Shown: positions 52,065 to 59,616 of the stretch, piece by piece
Layout: every line of letters begins with the position of its first letter
Position numbering within the stretch: the stretch's first letter is position 1
From: a bacterium
Lineage (GTDB): Bacteria; SM23-31
Assembly: GCA_028278455.1 (NCBI GenBank)
Contig: JANQEH010000182.1
Location: forward strand, 1 to 59,616
DNA length: 59,616 bases
Direction: 5' to 3'
Program-made: the position numbers and the translations under genes
Notes under the pieces: model-generated
Database searches by the model: none
The model's input: only the letters and a program-made list of their open reading frames with translations
Told to the model about the DNA's origin: nothing

Positions 52065-53681
52065 ATGGAAGGCGAAGATAAACATAAAATAAAAAAAGAG
52101 GTAATTGAACACCTTGTAAGGGGAGACCTCGACCGGGCATCTGCCCTTATAGCTGATAATAGTCTAAATACGTTCGAAACAAATGATATAGCTGAAAAAG
52201 CATTTCGAAGACTCCTTAAAGATAAGAACATGTCAGTTGCTATTGCAGTCTGCGAAGAGTTCAATATGCCTGTTGAGATTCGTTTGGAAGCTATTACTGC
52301 TCAGTTCAGGGAATTAACCGAGAAAAAGGAATACAACAAGGCCTATGACTGGGGTATTAAATACGGGATGTCTAAAAATGACATCAACAACATGTCGGTC
52401 AAGGCGTATATGGACGAGTTGAAAGAAAAGAATGTCAGCAAGGCTCTGGAGATCAAGGAGAAATTCAATATTCCCGAGGACCTGATTGTAAGTGTTTCCC
52501 GGCAGGCATTCAATGATCTCTTCGACCGGTCGGAATATATCAAAGCCCTGCGTCTGGGACAAATCTTTGATGTATCGAGAAAACGCACCTTAACGGCCGG
52601 GATCAGGGGTTATCAAAAGCTTCTTGCCAAACAGAATGTTAAGGAATTTCTGAACATAGAAAACAGGTATCATTTGCTGCATGACAGGGATCTTTCCGAA
52701 CTTGACACCAAGGACCAGACAAATTTCAATTCATTATTCAATGAAAATATAACGCTGCCGCTTCTCGATAAAGGTAGGCAGGATGAGCTGTTCAAAATTA
52801 TGGAAACGTTGAAGATACTCGATATTGCTCAGGATACAAGTCCGCTGATATCCGAGCTTGTCTTAAAAATAACGAAGAATGTCGAGATGGCTCACAGGGA
52901 GTACGTGCTTACAGGGAAATATCAGGCTGCAGTTGAGATGGCACAAAATTTTAAACTTGTCGATAAAGATGCTCCGGCGGACGTAAGAACAGATGTTATC
53001 AAATCAGCTGAAGATGCACATAACAAGCTTATAAAGGAAGGTGACCTGAATACGGCAAAATTCGTTAAAGAAAGTTATCTTCTATTTGATAAGAACCTGC
53101 TTGCGAACAGCATGGAGGCTGTCTCGCAGGTAACAAGAAATTTCCTGGTTACAGCGCTTAACAGGGGGGAGATTGACAGCGCGGAGAAAGTCATAAAAGA
53201 ATATAAAGTGCCTGCGGATGTAGTGACCGATGAAGCAACTCGGGCTGTAAAAGCACTGCTGGAAACAGAACAGTATGTGAAGGTCTTCGAGACTATAAAG
53301 ACTTTCAGACTGAAGATCTCGGATCCGGATACGATCGGCGAGGCAGTAACCTGTTTTCACAGGGCATTTGAAAGCACAAACTGGGAACTAGCCTCGAGCC
53401 TTGCTTATCATTTCAATATCAAAGAGCCCCGGGTTAACAAGGCAGCAGTTTCCCACTGGAATACATTGATGGAGAACGGAGAATACGGACCGGCTAAGGA
53501 TTTCTCTAAGCAGATGCACATCTCAAAGAGTGTGATGGAACCTTTCGTAAAGGATCACTATAACAAATTGATCGAAGATAAACGGCATGACGATGCAGTA
53601 TTGATCAGGCAGACTTTCAGAGTGAATATTTCCATCCTCGACTGGTTCATGGAAGCCGTCAAAAAGCTCTTCAGAAAGTAA
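52065..53681 (+). CDS. Helical-repeat (TPR/PPR-like) protein of unknown function
   Basis: A 538-residue protein. Neither ATG 52065 nor 51975 has a clear ribosome site; 52065 is chosen as the sequence from there (MEGEDKHKIKKEVIEHLVRGDLDRA) starts the repeat region. The protein consists of about fourteen units of roughly 35 residues with a shared shape, for example NVSKALEIKEKFNIPEDLIV and EYIKALRLGQIFDVSRKRT. Each carries KA/A-x2-[LIV] in the first helix, then a Phe-x-[VIL] bend. No signal peptide, enzyme motif or Cys cluster is visible. It ends in an amphipathic helix (SILDWFMEAVKKLFRK). It is a cytoplasmic solenoid by inference, with protein-binding character. Confidence 0.7.
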   Translation: MEGEDKHKIKKEVIEHLVRGDLDRASALIADNSLNTFETNDIAEKAFRRLLKDKNMSVAIAVCEEFNMPVEIRLEAITAQFRELTEKKEYNKAYDWGIKYGMSKNDINNMSVKAYMDELKEKNVSKALEIKEKFNIPEDLIVSVSRQAFNDLFDRSEYIKALRLGQIFDVSRKRTLTAGIRGYQKLLAKQNVKEFLNIENRYHLLHDRDLSELDTKDQTNFNSLFNENITLPLLDKGRQDELFKIMETLKILDIAQDTSPLISELVLKITKNVEMAHREYVLTGKYQAAVEMAQNFKLVDKDAPADVRTDVIKSAEDAHNKLIKEGDLNTAKFVKESYLLFDKNLLANSMEAVSQVTRNFLVTALNRGEIDSAEKVIKEYKVPADVVTDEATRAVKALLETEQYVKVFETIKTFRLKISDPDTIGEAVTCFHRAFESTNWELASSLAYHFNIKEPRVNKAAVSHWNTLMENGEYGPAKDFSKQMHISKSVMEPFVKDHYNKLIEDKRHDDAVLIRQTFRVNISILDWFMEAVKKLFRK

Positions 53682-53709
53682 CCGAGAAAACAGAAACAAC
53701 AAATATTGC

Positions 53710-54996
53710 TTAATTCAGGATCATCCCCAGCGCTTTTTCGTGGGCGTCGATGGTTCTTTCGATGTCGTCGTTTGAATGCGCTACCGAGATGAAACCAGCC
53801 TCGAACTGGGACGGCGCCATGTAGATCCCGTTATCGAGCATCGCGTTGAAATACTTACCGAATAATTCCGTATCGCTCTTCATTGCCGTATCAAGATCTG
53901 TTACAGGTTCATCGGCGAAGAACCTGCAGCTCATGGATCCCACCCGGTTCATCTGGATCGGTATATCGAACTTACTGTTGACATCCTTCAGGCCATCCTC
54001 GAGAAGCTGCGCCTTCTTCTCGAGCTGAGGATATGGATTTTCATTCTTCAGCAGGGATACCGTTGCATATCCGGCAGCCATAGCGAGGGGATTGCCGGCA
54101 AGTGTTCCTGCCTGGTAGACCGGGCCGTCGGGTGCGATAGTATCCATGATCTCAGCTTTACCGCCGTAAGCCCCGACAGGGAGGCCTCCGCCGATTATCT
54201 TTCCGAGACATGTCAGGTCTGGGGTGACGCCATAATATTCCTGAGCTCCGCCGAGGGCAATTCGGAATCCCGTTATAACCTCGTCGAATATCAGCAGGGC
54301 TCCATTTTCCGTGCAGAGGTCCCTGAGCCCTTTTAAGAATCCTTCTACCGGGGGAATTACGCCTGCATTTCCGGCGACAGGTTCAACGATCACACAGGCT
54401 ATCTGCTCATTATTGGCTTCGAAAAGCTCCCTGACGGTATCGAGGTGGTTGTATTTTGCGATCAGTGTATCGGCTGCCGTTCCATTTGTAACACCTGGAT
54501 TACCGGGGATACCCAGGGTAAGGGCTCCTGATCCGGCCTTGATCAGGAAACTGTCGCTGTGCCCGTGGTAACATCCGTCGAATTTGATTATCTTATCCCT
54601 GCGGGTAAATCCTCGGGCAAGCCTGACAGCGCTCATGGTAGCTTCCGTCCCGGAATTAACCATTCTTACTTTATCTATCGAGGGATAGATCCCGGTAATG
54701 ATCTTCGCGAGCATTATCTCACCCGGTGTGCTTGCACCGAAACTTGTACCGTTCTTAGCGGTCTCGGCTACTGCTTTCAGAACTTCGTACCGGGCGTGCC
54801 CAAATATCAGTGGGCCCCATGAGCATACATAATCAATGTACGCGTTATCATCAGCATCGTGTATTCTCGAACCGGCAGCTTTGCTTATAAAGAGCGGATC
54901 GCCGCCGACAGACCTGAACGCCCTAACCGGGGAATTAACTCCGCCCGGCATATATTTTTTTGCTTCATCGAATAGTTTTCTGGAAGTATCGCGCAT
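53710..54996 (-). CDS. hemL: Glutamate-1-semialdehyde 2,1-aminomutase
   Basis: A 428-residue PLP enzyme making 5-aminolevulinate from glutamate semialdehyde in C5-pathway tetrapyrrole synthesis. ATG 54996 has GGAG six bases upstream and gives the expected start [27 protein letters not shown]. Motifs: [54 protein letters not shown] with the PLP Lys, and [15 protein letters not shown]. The next upstream gene is hemB, 387 bases away across a REP-like repeat. Confidence 0.95.
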   Translation of the reverse strand: MRDTSRKLFDEAKKYMPGGVNSPVRAFRSVGGDPLFISKAAGSRIHDADDNAYIDYVCSWGPLIFGHARYEVLKAVAETAKNGTSFGASTPGEIMLAKIITGIYPSIDKVRMVNSGTEATMSAVRLARGFTRRDKIIKFDGCYHGHSDSFLIKAGSGALTLGIPGNPGVTNGTAADTLIAKYNHLDTVRELFEANNEQIACVIVEPVAGNAGVIPPVEGFLKGLRDLCTENGALLIFDEVITGFRIALGGAQEYYGVTPDLTCLGKIIGGGLPVGAYGGKAEIMDTIAPDGPVYQAGTLAGNPLAMAAGYATVSLLKNENPYPQLEKKAQLLEDGLKDVNSKFDIPIQMNRVGSMSCRFFADEPVTDLDTAMKSDTELFGKYFNAMLDNGIYMAPSQFEAGFISVAHSNDDIERTIDAHEKALGMILN

Positions 54997-55027
54997 TTGT
55001 TTCTCCATTTATTCTCTAGTTTATCAG

Positions 55028-55304
55028 CACCCACAAATCGAGTTTGTAGGTGCCATGATAGATTATCAAGTTTGCAGGTACCATGCTAAATAGTTGAGTT
55101 TGAGTATATCAGAAAATTATATGAGTCTGATTGTACCAAAAAATAATCAGAAAGTATCTGTTTTGTTATCTCAGCAGTCTTTACTACTTCACCGGAGATT
55201 TTCTTGAACGAGAAAAAAATCGGACAAAATAATTGTATCAATTTTAATATATTCTCTCGCAGCTTCTCGCAATTTCGTGGCACCTACAAACTTGTTTGTG
55301 GGTG
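55028..55304. repeat. REP-like inverted palindromes in the hemB-hemL gap
   Basis: A 28-base unit at 55028-55055 (CACCCACAAA ... TTTGTAGGTGCCA) recurs inverted at 55278-55304 (TGGCACCTACAAA ... TTTGTGGGTG) with one small gap. Each unit is itself a hairpin: a 10-bp stem with one mismatch around a four- to five-base loop. A degenerate direct copy follows the first unit near 55068-55086. Between the arms I see no recognised gene. Near 55340-55355 is a further small hairpin, GACAGG-CATT-CCTGTC. Confidence 0.7.
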
Positions 55305-55382
55305 TTATTTCCGGTTAAATTATATTAAAACCGATTCTCATGACAGGCATTCCTGTCTGTCAAAAATGGTAAATTCTTAAAT

Positions 55383-56351
55383 CTACAGCAATTTCACAGC
55401 GTCCTTTGCGAAATATGTCAGTATCAGGTCTGCTCCTGCTCTCTTAATTGAAAGCAGGGTTTCCATCATTACTTTATCTTCGTCTATCCAGCCATTCGCT
55501 CCCGCCGCCTTTATCATCGAATATTCACCGCTGACATTATACGCTGCAACAGGAATTCCCGTATCCTCTTTTACTTTTGTGATCACGTCAAGATATGGGA
55601 GAGCAGGCTTGACCATAACTATGTCTGCGCCTTCATCCATATCCAGGTCTGCCTCTCTCAGGGCTTCATTGATATTTGCAGGATCCATCTGGTAAGATTT
55701 TCTGTCTCCGAACTGGGGAGCGGATTCTGCAGCTTCCCTGAACGGTCCGTAATATGCTGAGGCGAATTTCGCCGAATAGGCCATTATAGGTGTGTTTTCG
55801 AATCCTTCCGCATCTAATACCTCTCTGATATATCCGATCCTGCCGTCCATCATATCTGAGGGAGCGACCATATCAGCCCCGGCTTTTACATGACTCAGGG
55901 CCATAGCTCCTAGATGACCGAGAGATTTATCATTGTGGACATCACCGTCAACGATCTCTCCGCAGTGCCCGTGGGAGGTATATTCACACATACAGACATC
56001 TGTGATAACCAGAAGGTCTTTGCAGTTTTCCTTTATTGCTTTGACGGCATTCTGAACTATCCCGTCTTCTTTTATTCCTTCGGAGCCGACCGGATCTTTC
56101 TTTTCTGGAATACCGAACAATAATACAGCCGGGATTCCAAACGATTCCGCTTCTGAACATTCTTTTACAAGATTATCAATCGAAAGCTGAAATTGTCCCG
56201 GCATTGAATTGACCGGATTCTTAACATTATCTCCCGGACAGACGAAAAGAGGATAAATAAGATCATCGGCAGAAAGCCTTGTCTCTCTTACCATTCTTCT
56301 CATTGTCTCATTCTGTCTGAGCCTTCTCATCCTTGTGATGGGATATATCAT
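55383..56351 (-). CDS. hemB: Delta-aminolevulinic acid dehydratase (porphobilinogen synthase)
   Basis: A 322-residue enzyme condensing two 5-aminolevulinate molecules. A GGAG site precedes ATG 56351. Motifs: [18 protein letters not shown] at the N-terminus, the metal-binding Cys set [14 protein letters not shown] (zinc type), the first Schiff-base Lys in [16 protein letters not shown], the second in [12 protein letters not shown], and [22 protein letters not shown]. It starts 14 bases after the stop of the M20 hydrolase, so it is in the same operon, upstream of hemL. Confidence 0.95.
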   Translation of the reverse strand: MIYPITRMRRLRQNETMRRMVRETRLSADDLIYPLFVCPGDNVKNPVNSMPGQFQLSIDNLVKECSEAESFGIPAVLLFGIPEKKDPVGSEGIKEDGIVQNAVKAIKENCKDLLVITDVCMCEYTSHGHCGEIVDGDVHNDKSLGHLGAMALSHVKAGADMVAPSDMMDGRIGYIREVLDAEGFENTPIMAYSAKFASAYYGPFREAAESAPQFGDRKSYQMDPANINEALREADLDMDEGADIVMVKPALPYLDVITKVKEDTGIPVAAYNVSGEYSMIKAAGANGWIDEDKVMMETLLSIKRAGADLILTYFAKDAVKLL

Positions 56352-56365
56352 TTTCTACTCCGGTA

Positions 56366-57565
56366 TTATATTTCTATGTTGAAATTTGTTACGTATGATG
56401 CATAAAATGCAGCAGCATCAGTCAGATGCTGAACGGATACTTTCTCATCAGTAGTATGAGCAAGCAGTTCGTCCGATGGTCCAAGTCCAATGGTTGGAAT
56501 ATCGAATATACCTTTAGTAGCAACACCGTTTGTCGAAAAATTCCAGGGCCTGACTTCCGGTTTATCCCCGAATAATTCTTCATAAGTCTCGACAGCATTT
56601 CTGACAACAGGACTGGTTTTTTCCATTAACCATGTTGCATAGTAAGCTTTTGACGGGTACTCGAGGCCAGTATAAGTTTTCAGGTTAAATTCGGGAACAT
56701 AAACTTCAGCATCCGCTTCTTTAACAGATGACAATTCCTTTATTTCATTAACTGCGCTTTCCAGAGTGTCTCCCTTAGTTAGCCTCCTGTCGATGTGTAT
56801 CTCTGCGGAGTCAGCAACAGCATTTATCGAAGGGGAAGTAGAGCTGATCCCTGTAATTGTTATGGTGCCTTTGCCGAGGTTTTCGATATCGGGAAATTTC
56901 GAGTTCATTTTCTCGATATCTCTAAGAATCGGTGTCATTTTATAAATGGCATTCTCTCCGAGATGAGGATTAGCTCCATGACAGGATACCCCTTTTGTCC
57001 TAACCTTTATATCTATCCTGCCTCTCTGCCCGATGCAGATATCGAGATTTGTCGGTTCGGTAAGCAGTACAACTTCCGGATTGAGCTTCTCCTCCTGCAA
57101 AAGATACTTCCAGTTGACACCTTCATATTCTTCTTCTCTGATCGAAATAACATGCCATACAGACAAATTATCCGGAACTCCGGTTTCCCGAAGAATCTTC
57201 GCAGAATAAACCATCGATGCAATACCGCCTTTCTGGTCAGCAGCACCTCTGCCGAAAACAAATCCGTCCCTGAAATCACCTTTCAATGGATCAATATCCC
57301 AATTCGCCGAATCGCCGGGGGAGACTGTATCACAATGTCCGTCTATGGCTATCACTGTTCTGCCGTTACCGATACGTCCGAGAAGATTTCCCATAGCATC
57401 TATCCTGATCTCATCATAACCTATCAGTTCCATTTCGCTTTTGATTCTCTCTATAACATTCTTCTCGGTATTGAATGAGGGGATCGCGATCATATCCCTT
57501 AGAAATCCGGTTATTCCGGTTTCAAGGGATTGCGATATTTGTTTAATTCTTTCAAGATTTGTCAT
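56366..57565 (-). CDS. YgeY-like M20 family hydrolase
   Basis: A 399-residue metallohydrolase with AAGGTG before ATG 57565. Metal-site blocks: AIDGHCDTVSPGD (His, Asp), FGRGAADQKGGIASMVY (Asp), VISIREEEYEGVNWKYL (Glu pair) and a C-terminal His in LLAHTTDEKVSVQHL. The dimerisation domain contains TKGVSCHGANPHLGENAIYKM. TEPTNLDICIGQRGRIDI and RPWNFSTNGVATKGIFDIPTIGLGP match the YgeY group, often called selenium-metabolism-linked because of genomic co-occurrence. The substrate is unknown; M20 enzymes deacylate or cleave small amides. It lies between a PLP enzyme and hemB, in one transcript. Confidence 0.82.
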   Translation of the reverse strand: MTNLERIKQISQSLETGITGFLRDMIAIPSFNTEKNVIERIKSEMELIGYDEIRIDAMGNLLGRIGNGRTVIAIDGHCDTVSPGDSANWDIDPLKGDFRDGFVFGRGAADQKGGIASMVYSAKILRETGVPDNLSVWHVISIREEEYEGVNWKYLLQEEKLNPEVVLLTEPTNLDICIGQRGRIDIKVRTKGVSCHGANPHLGENAIYKMTPILRDIEKMNSKFPDIENLGKGTITITGISSTSPSINAVADSAEIHIDRRLTKGDTLESAVNEIKELSSVKEADAEVYVPEFNLKTYTGLEYPSKAYYATWLMEKTSPVVRNAVETYEELFGDKPEVRPWNFSTNGVATKGIFDIPTIGLGPSDELLAHTTDEKVSVQHLTDAAAFYASYVTNFNIEI

Positions 57566-57588
57566 TATTACACCTTTACAGATATGAT

Positions 57589-59037
57589 CTAACTGTTGAA
57601 CTCTCTAATTAGCATGTCAATCTCATCTTTTTTTGCGGCAATCTCATTCCAGTATTCAGGGAAATAGTACCACTGGTTGTTTAGTTCTTCAACATCCTTC
57701 CCCTGCTGCTCGACCCAAGTGAAATATTTTAGATTATGAATTCGTTTTCGATCATAATGTGATAATTCAAGCATATTGTCTGTTTCTGCGCCCATTAGGT
57801 CTCTATAGTATTCCCTGACAGCATCCTCTCGTCGCAAACATCCACGATCAGCTCTCAACTCAATTAATCTGCTGGAGTACAATTCCATGGAGTCTGTCAA
57901 CACAGTAAAGACGACATCCTTATCCGACAATTCAAAATATTTAGCGAACTTAATGCATGAGATCAGATTCGATATTCCAGAGATACCTGCAAGGTCCAGC
58001 TCTCCGATGAATTTCTCACTGCATCCCTGTTCCATTAAATATTCTTTGCCGGCAGGTTCATTGAAAAGCCTGATAAGCTCCATGCATTGATCATCATCAA
58101 CTGCAATCACAACGTCAGTATTGCGGACATTGTGGATCCATGGAATATGCTTATCACCGATACCCTCGATTCGGTGCGCTCCGAAACCGTTCTGCAGCAT
58201 TGTTGGGCACTGAAGGGCTTCACAAGCAGCGATTTTCAGGCCAGGGTACATAGTTTTAAGGAAATCTCCCGCCGCAAGTGTTCCAGCTGAACCGCTGGAA
58301 GATACAAATCCTGAAAATCTACAATTATCCGTAAAGTGATTCTCAAACACAGATCTGATAGCTCCGCCTGTAACATGATAATGCCAGAGATAATTACCGA
58401 ATTCTTCAAACTGGTTAAAAACAGAGATGTTTTCCCTGCTGCTTTTAAGTTCATGACATTTATCGTATATCTCCTTTACATTGCTTTCGCCGCCGGGTGT
58501 AGCTATAACTTCACCGGCTGTTCTACTAAGCCATTCAAATCGTTCACGGCTCATTTCTTCAGGTAGAATCGCAATAGATTCGCATGAAAGTAATGATGAT
58601 ACGTAGGCTCCGCCGCGACAGAAATTACCTGTGGATGGCCATACAGCTTTTTGCACAGTTGGATCGAATTGTCCTGTGATAAGCTTTGGAACAAGACATC
58701 CGAATGTTGCTCCGACCTTATGAGAGCCGGTAGGGAACCATTTTCCCGTCAGGGCAACTATCTTAGCCTTAATTCCAGTTAATTCAGGGGGGAATTCAAG
58801 AAAGTTGACATTTCCAAACTGCCCTCCGGTGGGAGTCGGTTCATTCTTCCATGTTATCCGGAAAAGATTCAACGGATCCAGATCCCATAGACCAGTGTTT
58901 TTCAGATTTCCCAGGAGCTCACCGGGTATCGAATCAGGATCGATCATCTGTTGAATTTCAGGAATAATTATCCCGAGTTCCCTTGCTCTGGACTTATTTG
59001 CATTCAGTTGTTTTTCGTGAATACTCAGATCTATCAT
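57589..59037 (-). CDS. Fold-type II pyridoxal-phosphate enzyme (cysteine synthase/diaminopropionate lyase-like)
   Basis: A 482-residue PLP enzyme. The likely PLP Lys lies in KWFPTGSHKVGATFGCLVP; the phosphate-binding Gly-rich loop is SSSGSAGTLAAGDFLK, preceded by HVTGGAIRSVF. STGNFCRGGAYVSSLLSCESIAILPE is the substrate-loop region. It is longer than ordinary cysteine synthase because of N- and C-terminal extensions (residues 1-70 and about 400-482). Its placement next to a YgeY-like hydrolase parallels the ygeX-ygeY pairing in E. coli, where YgeX is a diaminopropionate ammonia-lyase. The exact reaction is not established. Confidence 0.75.
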   Translation of the reverse strand: MIDLSIHEKQLNANKSRARELGIIIPEIQQMIDPDSIPGELLGNLKNTGLWDLDPLNLFRITWKNEPTPTGGQFGNVNFLEFPPELTGIKAKIVALTGKWFPTGSHKVGATFGCLVPKLITGQFDPTVQKAVWPSTGNFCRGGAYVSSLLSCESIAILPEEMSRERFEWLSRTAGEVIATPGGESNVKEIYDKCHELKSSRENISVFNQFEEFGNYLWHYHVTGGAIRSVFENHFTDNCRFSGFVSSSGSAGTLAAGDFLKTMYPGLKIAACEALQCPTMLQNGFGAHRIEGIGDKHIPWIHNVRNTDVVIAVDDDQCMELIRLFNEPAGKEYLMEQGCSEKFIGELDLAGISGISNLISCIKFAKYFELSDKDVVFTVLTDSMELYSSRLIELRADRGCLRREDAVREYYRDLMGAETDNMLELSHYDRKRIHNLKYFTWVEQQGKDVEELNNQWYYFPEYWNEIAAKKDEIDMLIREFNS

Positions 59038-59120
59038 TTATGTAAACCGGTAAATTTCAGCGGAAGTGACTGTATTAAAAAGTTACTCCTTTTCATAAAG
59101 AAATGCAATATCTAAAAATC

Positions 59121-59616
59121 ATGTCCTTACTAACCAGGGAAGACTCAATATGTCATTCAATGTTCTGTAAAGGCTTGGTAATAGATTTTTTTTTCATTAT
59201 ATTGGCGTTCAGTTTTTTGGTGAAAACCTGGAAGGAAATGAGAGATCTTAATACGATAAGATCGCTGATTGACAGCGAAAAGAGATGGAAAATATACCTT
59301 CTGCTTGGTGTTACCGGGTACTTCATTGTTATCAACCAAATTCTCAGAGTTCGTCCTGACCATATCTTTTTCGCCCTTTTTCTCTTCTCTTTTGTTCTCG
59401 GTAAAGGCAAGGCCAGAAGGTTTATAACAGACTGGCTGCCTTTTGTAGGATTCTGGATACTGTACGATATGATGAGAGGTGTCGTTGATGGCTGGAGGCT
59501 GACTGGTCATATACGAGACGTCTATAATGCAGAATTTATCCTTTTCGGAAAAATGTTCCAAAACCTGATACCATCTTTCTGGTTTCAGCAGATGCAGCTG
59601 AATTACGATGGGGCGA
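59121..59616 (+). CDS. PAP2-like membrane protein, N-terminal part (runs off the window)
   Basis: This frame is open from ATG 59121 (alternative ATG 59160) to the end of the window with no stop, 165 codons so far. It has four hydrophobic segments: LVIDFFFIILAFSFLV, YLLLGVTGYFIVINQIL, HIFFALFLFSFVLG and WLPFVGFWILYDMMRGVVD. The run from the last of these to YNAEFILFGKMF resembles the N-terminal part of PAP2/inositol-phosphorylceramide-synthase-like proteins. The catalytic motifs would lie downstream. It is divergent from the PLP enzyme gene. Minus-strand frames across this stretch are shadows. Confidence 0.6.
   Translation, partial: MSLLTREDSICHSMFCKGLVIDFFFIILAFSFLVKTWKEMRDLNTIRSLIDSEKRWKIYLLLGVTGYFIVINQILRVRPDHIFFALFLFSFVLGKGKARRFITDWLPFVGFWILYDMMRGVVDGWRLTGHIRDVYNAEFILFGKMFQNLIPSFWFQQMQLNYDGA

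Noticed and set aside
55086-55283. 65-residue minus-strand frame between the REP-like arms
   Set aside because: It overlaps the repeat arm, matches no family I know and has a low-complexity, AT-driven composition.
59157-59561. Minus-strand frames near the right edge
   Set aside because: They are antisense to a frame with clear membrane segments that runs to the window end.
1-59616. tRNA, rRNA, CRISPR array, integrase or replication origin
   Set aside because: None could be recognised on either strand; short repeats seen are palindromic intergenic elements without regular spacers.

Overview
The window looks like a chromosomal stretch, roughly 40% GC, from a Gram-negative bacterium of the FCB superphylum or a neighbouring candidate phylum. 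The signs are a lipid A pathway metallophosphoesterase, outer-membrane barrels, many secreted NHL-like six-bladed beta-propellers, and C-terminal sorting tails of the PNPFNP...GQ...SGxYIY type on two secreted proteins. An IleRS with the GIHH form of the HIGH box also fits. I could not place it in a named phylum from sequence alone. No tRNA, rRNA or CRISPR array was seen.

Layout. 1-8.8 kb: end of an LpxH-like gene, then five paralogous six-bladed beta-propeller proteins interspersed with two outer-membrane barrels. 9-12.6 kb: ATP-dependent hydantoinase/oxoprolinase pair hyuA-hyuB. 12.7-14.5 kb: a CHC2-type zinc finger fused to a MinD/ParA-like ATPase, with a near-consensus promoter. 14.7-20.8 kb: PadR regulator plus MacB/FtsX-type permease, NAD(P)HX repair enzyme, VanZ protein and methyltransferase. 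21-28 kb: an AT-rich island starting after an AraC-type regulator. It holds a MauE/DoxX-rhodanese fusion, a Cys-free membrane-anchored protein, a tiny Cys-containing secreted peptide (53 codons), a propeller, a TolB-like protein and a broken secreted amidase. 28-30 kb: CheY-like receiver, a 57-residue Cys/His microprotein, a cluster of palindromic repeats and an epimerase.

30.3-35.4 kb: an ECF sigma/anti-sigma pair drives three tandem secreted paralogues of unknown function, each internally duplicated. 35.7-44.8 kb: SRPBCC protein, then a housekeeping run on the minus strand: yggS, divIVA-like, punA, ileS, dksA-like, lspA, rluD-like, dcd. 44.9-53.7 kb: Gfo/Idh/MocA oxidoreductase, an FG-GAP protein with an in-frame UGA, S9 peptidase, a C45-like Ntn hydrolase with sorting tail, a D-threonine-aldolase-like enzyme and a large helical-repeat protein. 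53.7-59.6 kb: hemL, REP-like palindromes, hemB, a YgeY-like M20 hydrolase, a fold-type II PLP enzyme, and the start of a PAP2-like membrane protein that runs off the window.

The best leads are the sigma-linked triplet of duplicated proteins, the Cys-peptide/MauE-rhodanese/propeller island, the CHC2-MinD fusion, and the UGA codon in the FG-GAP gene, which is a candidate selenocysteine site. Assignments rest on motif recognition by eye; no search was run.
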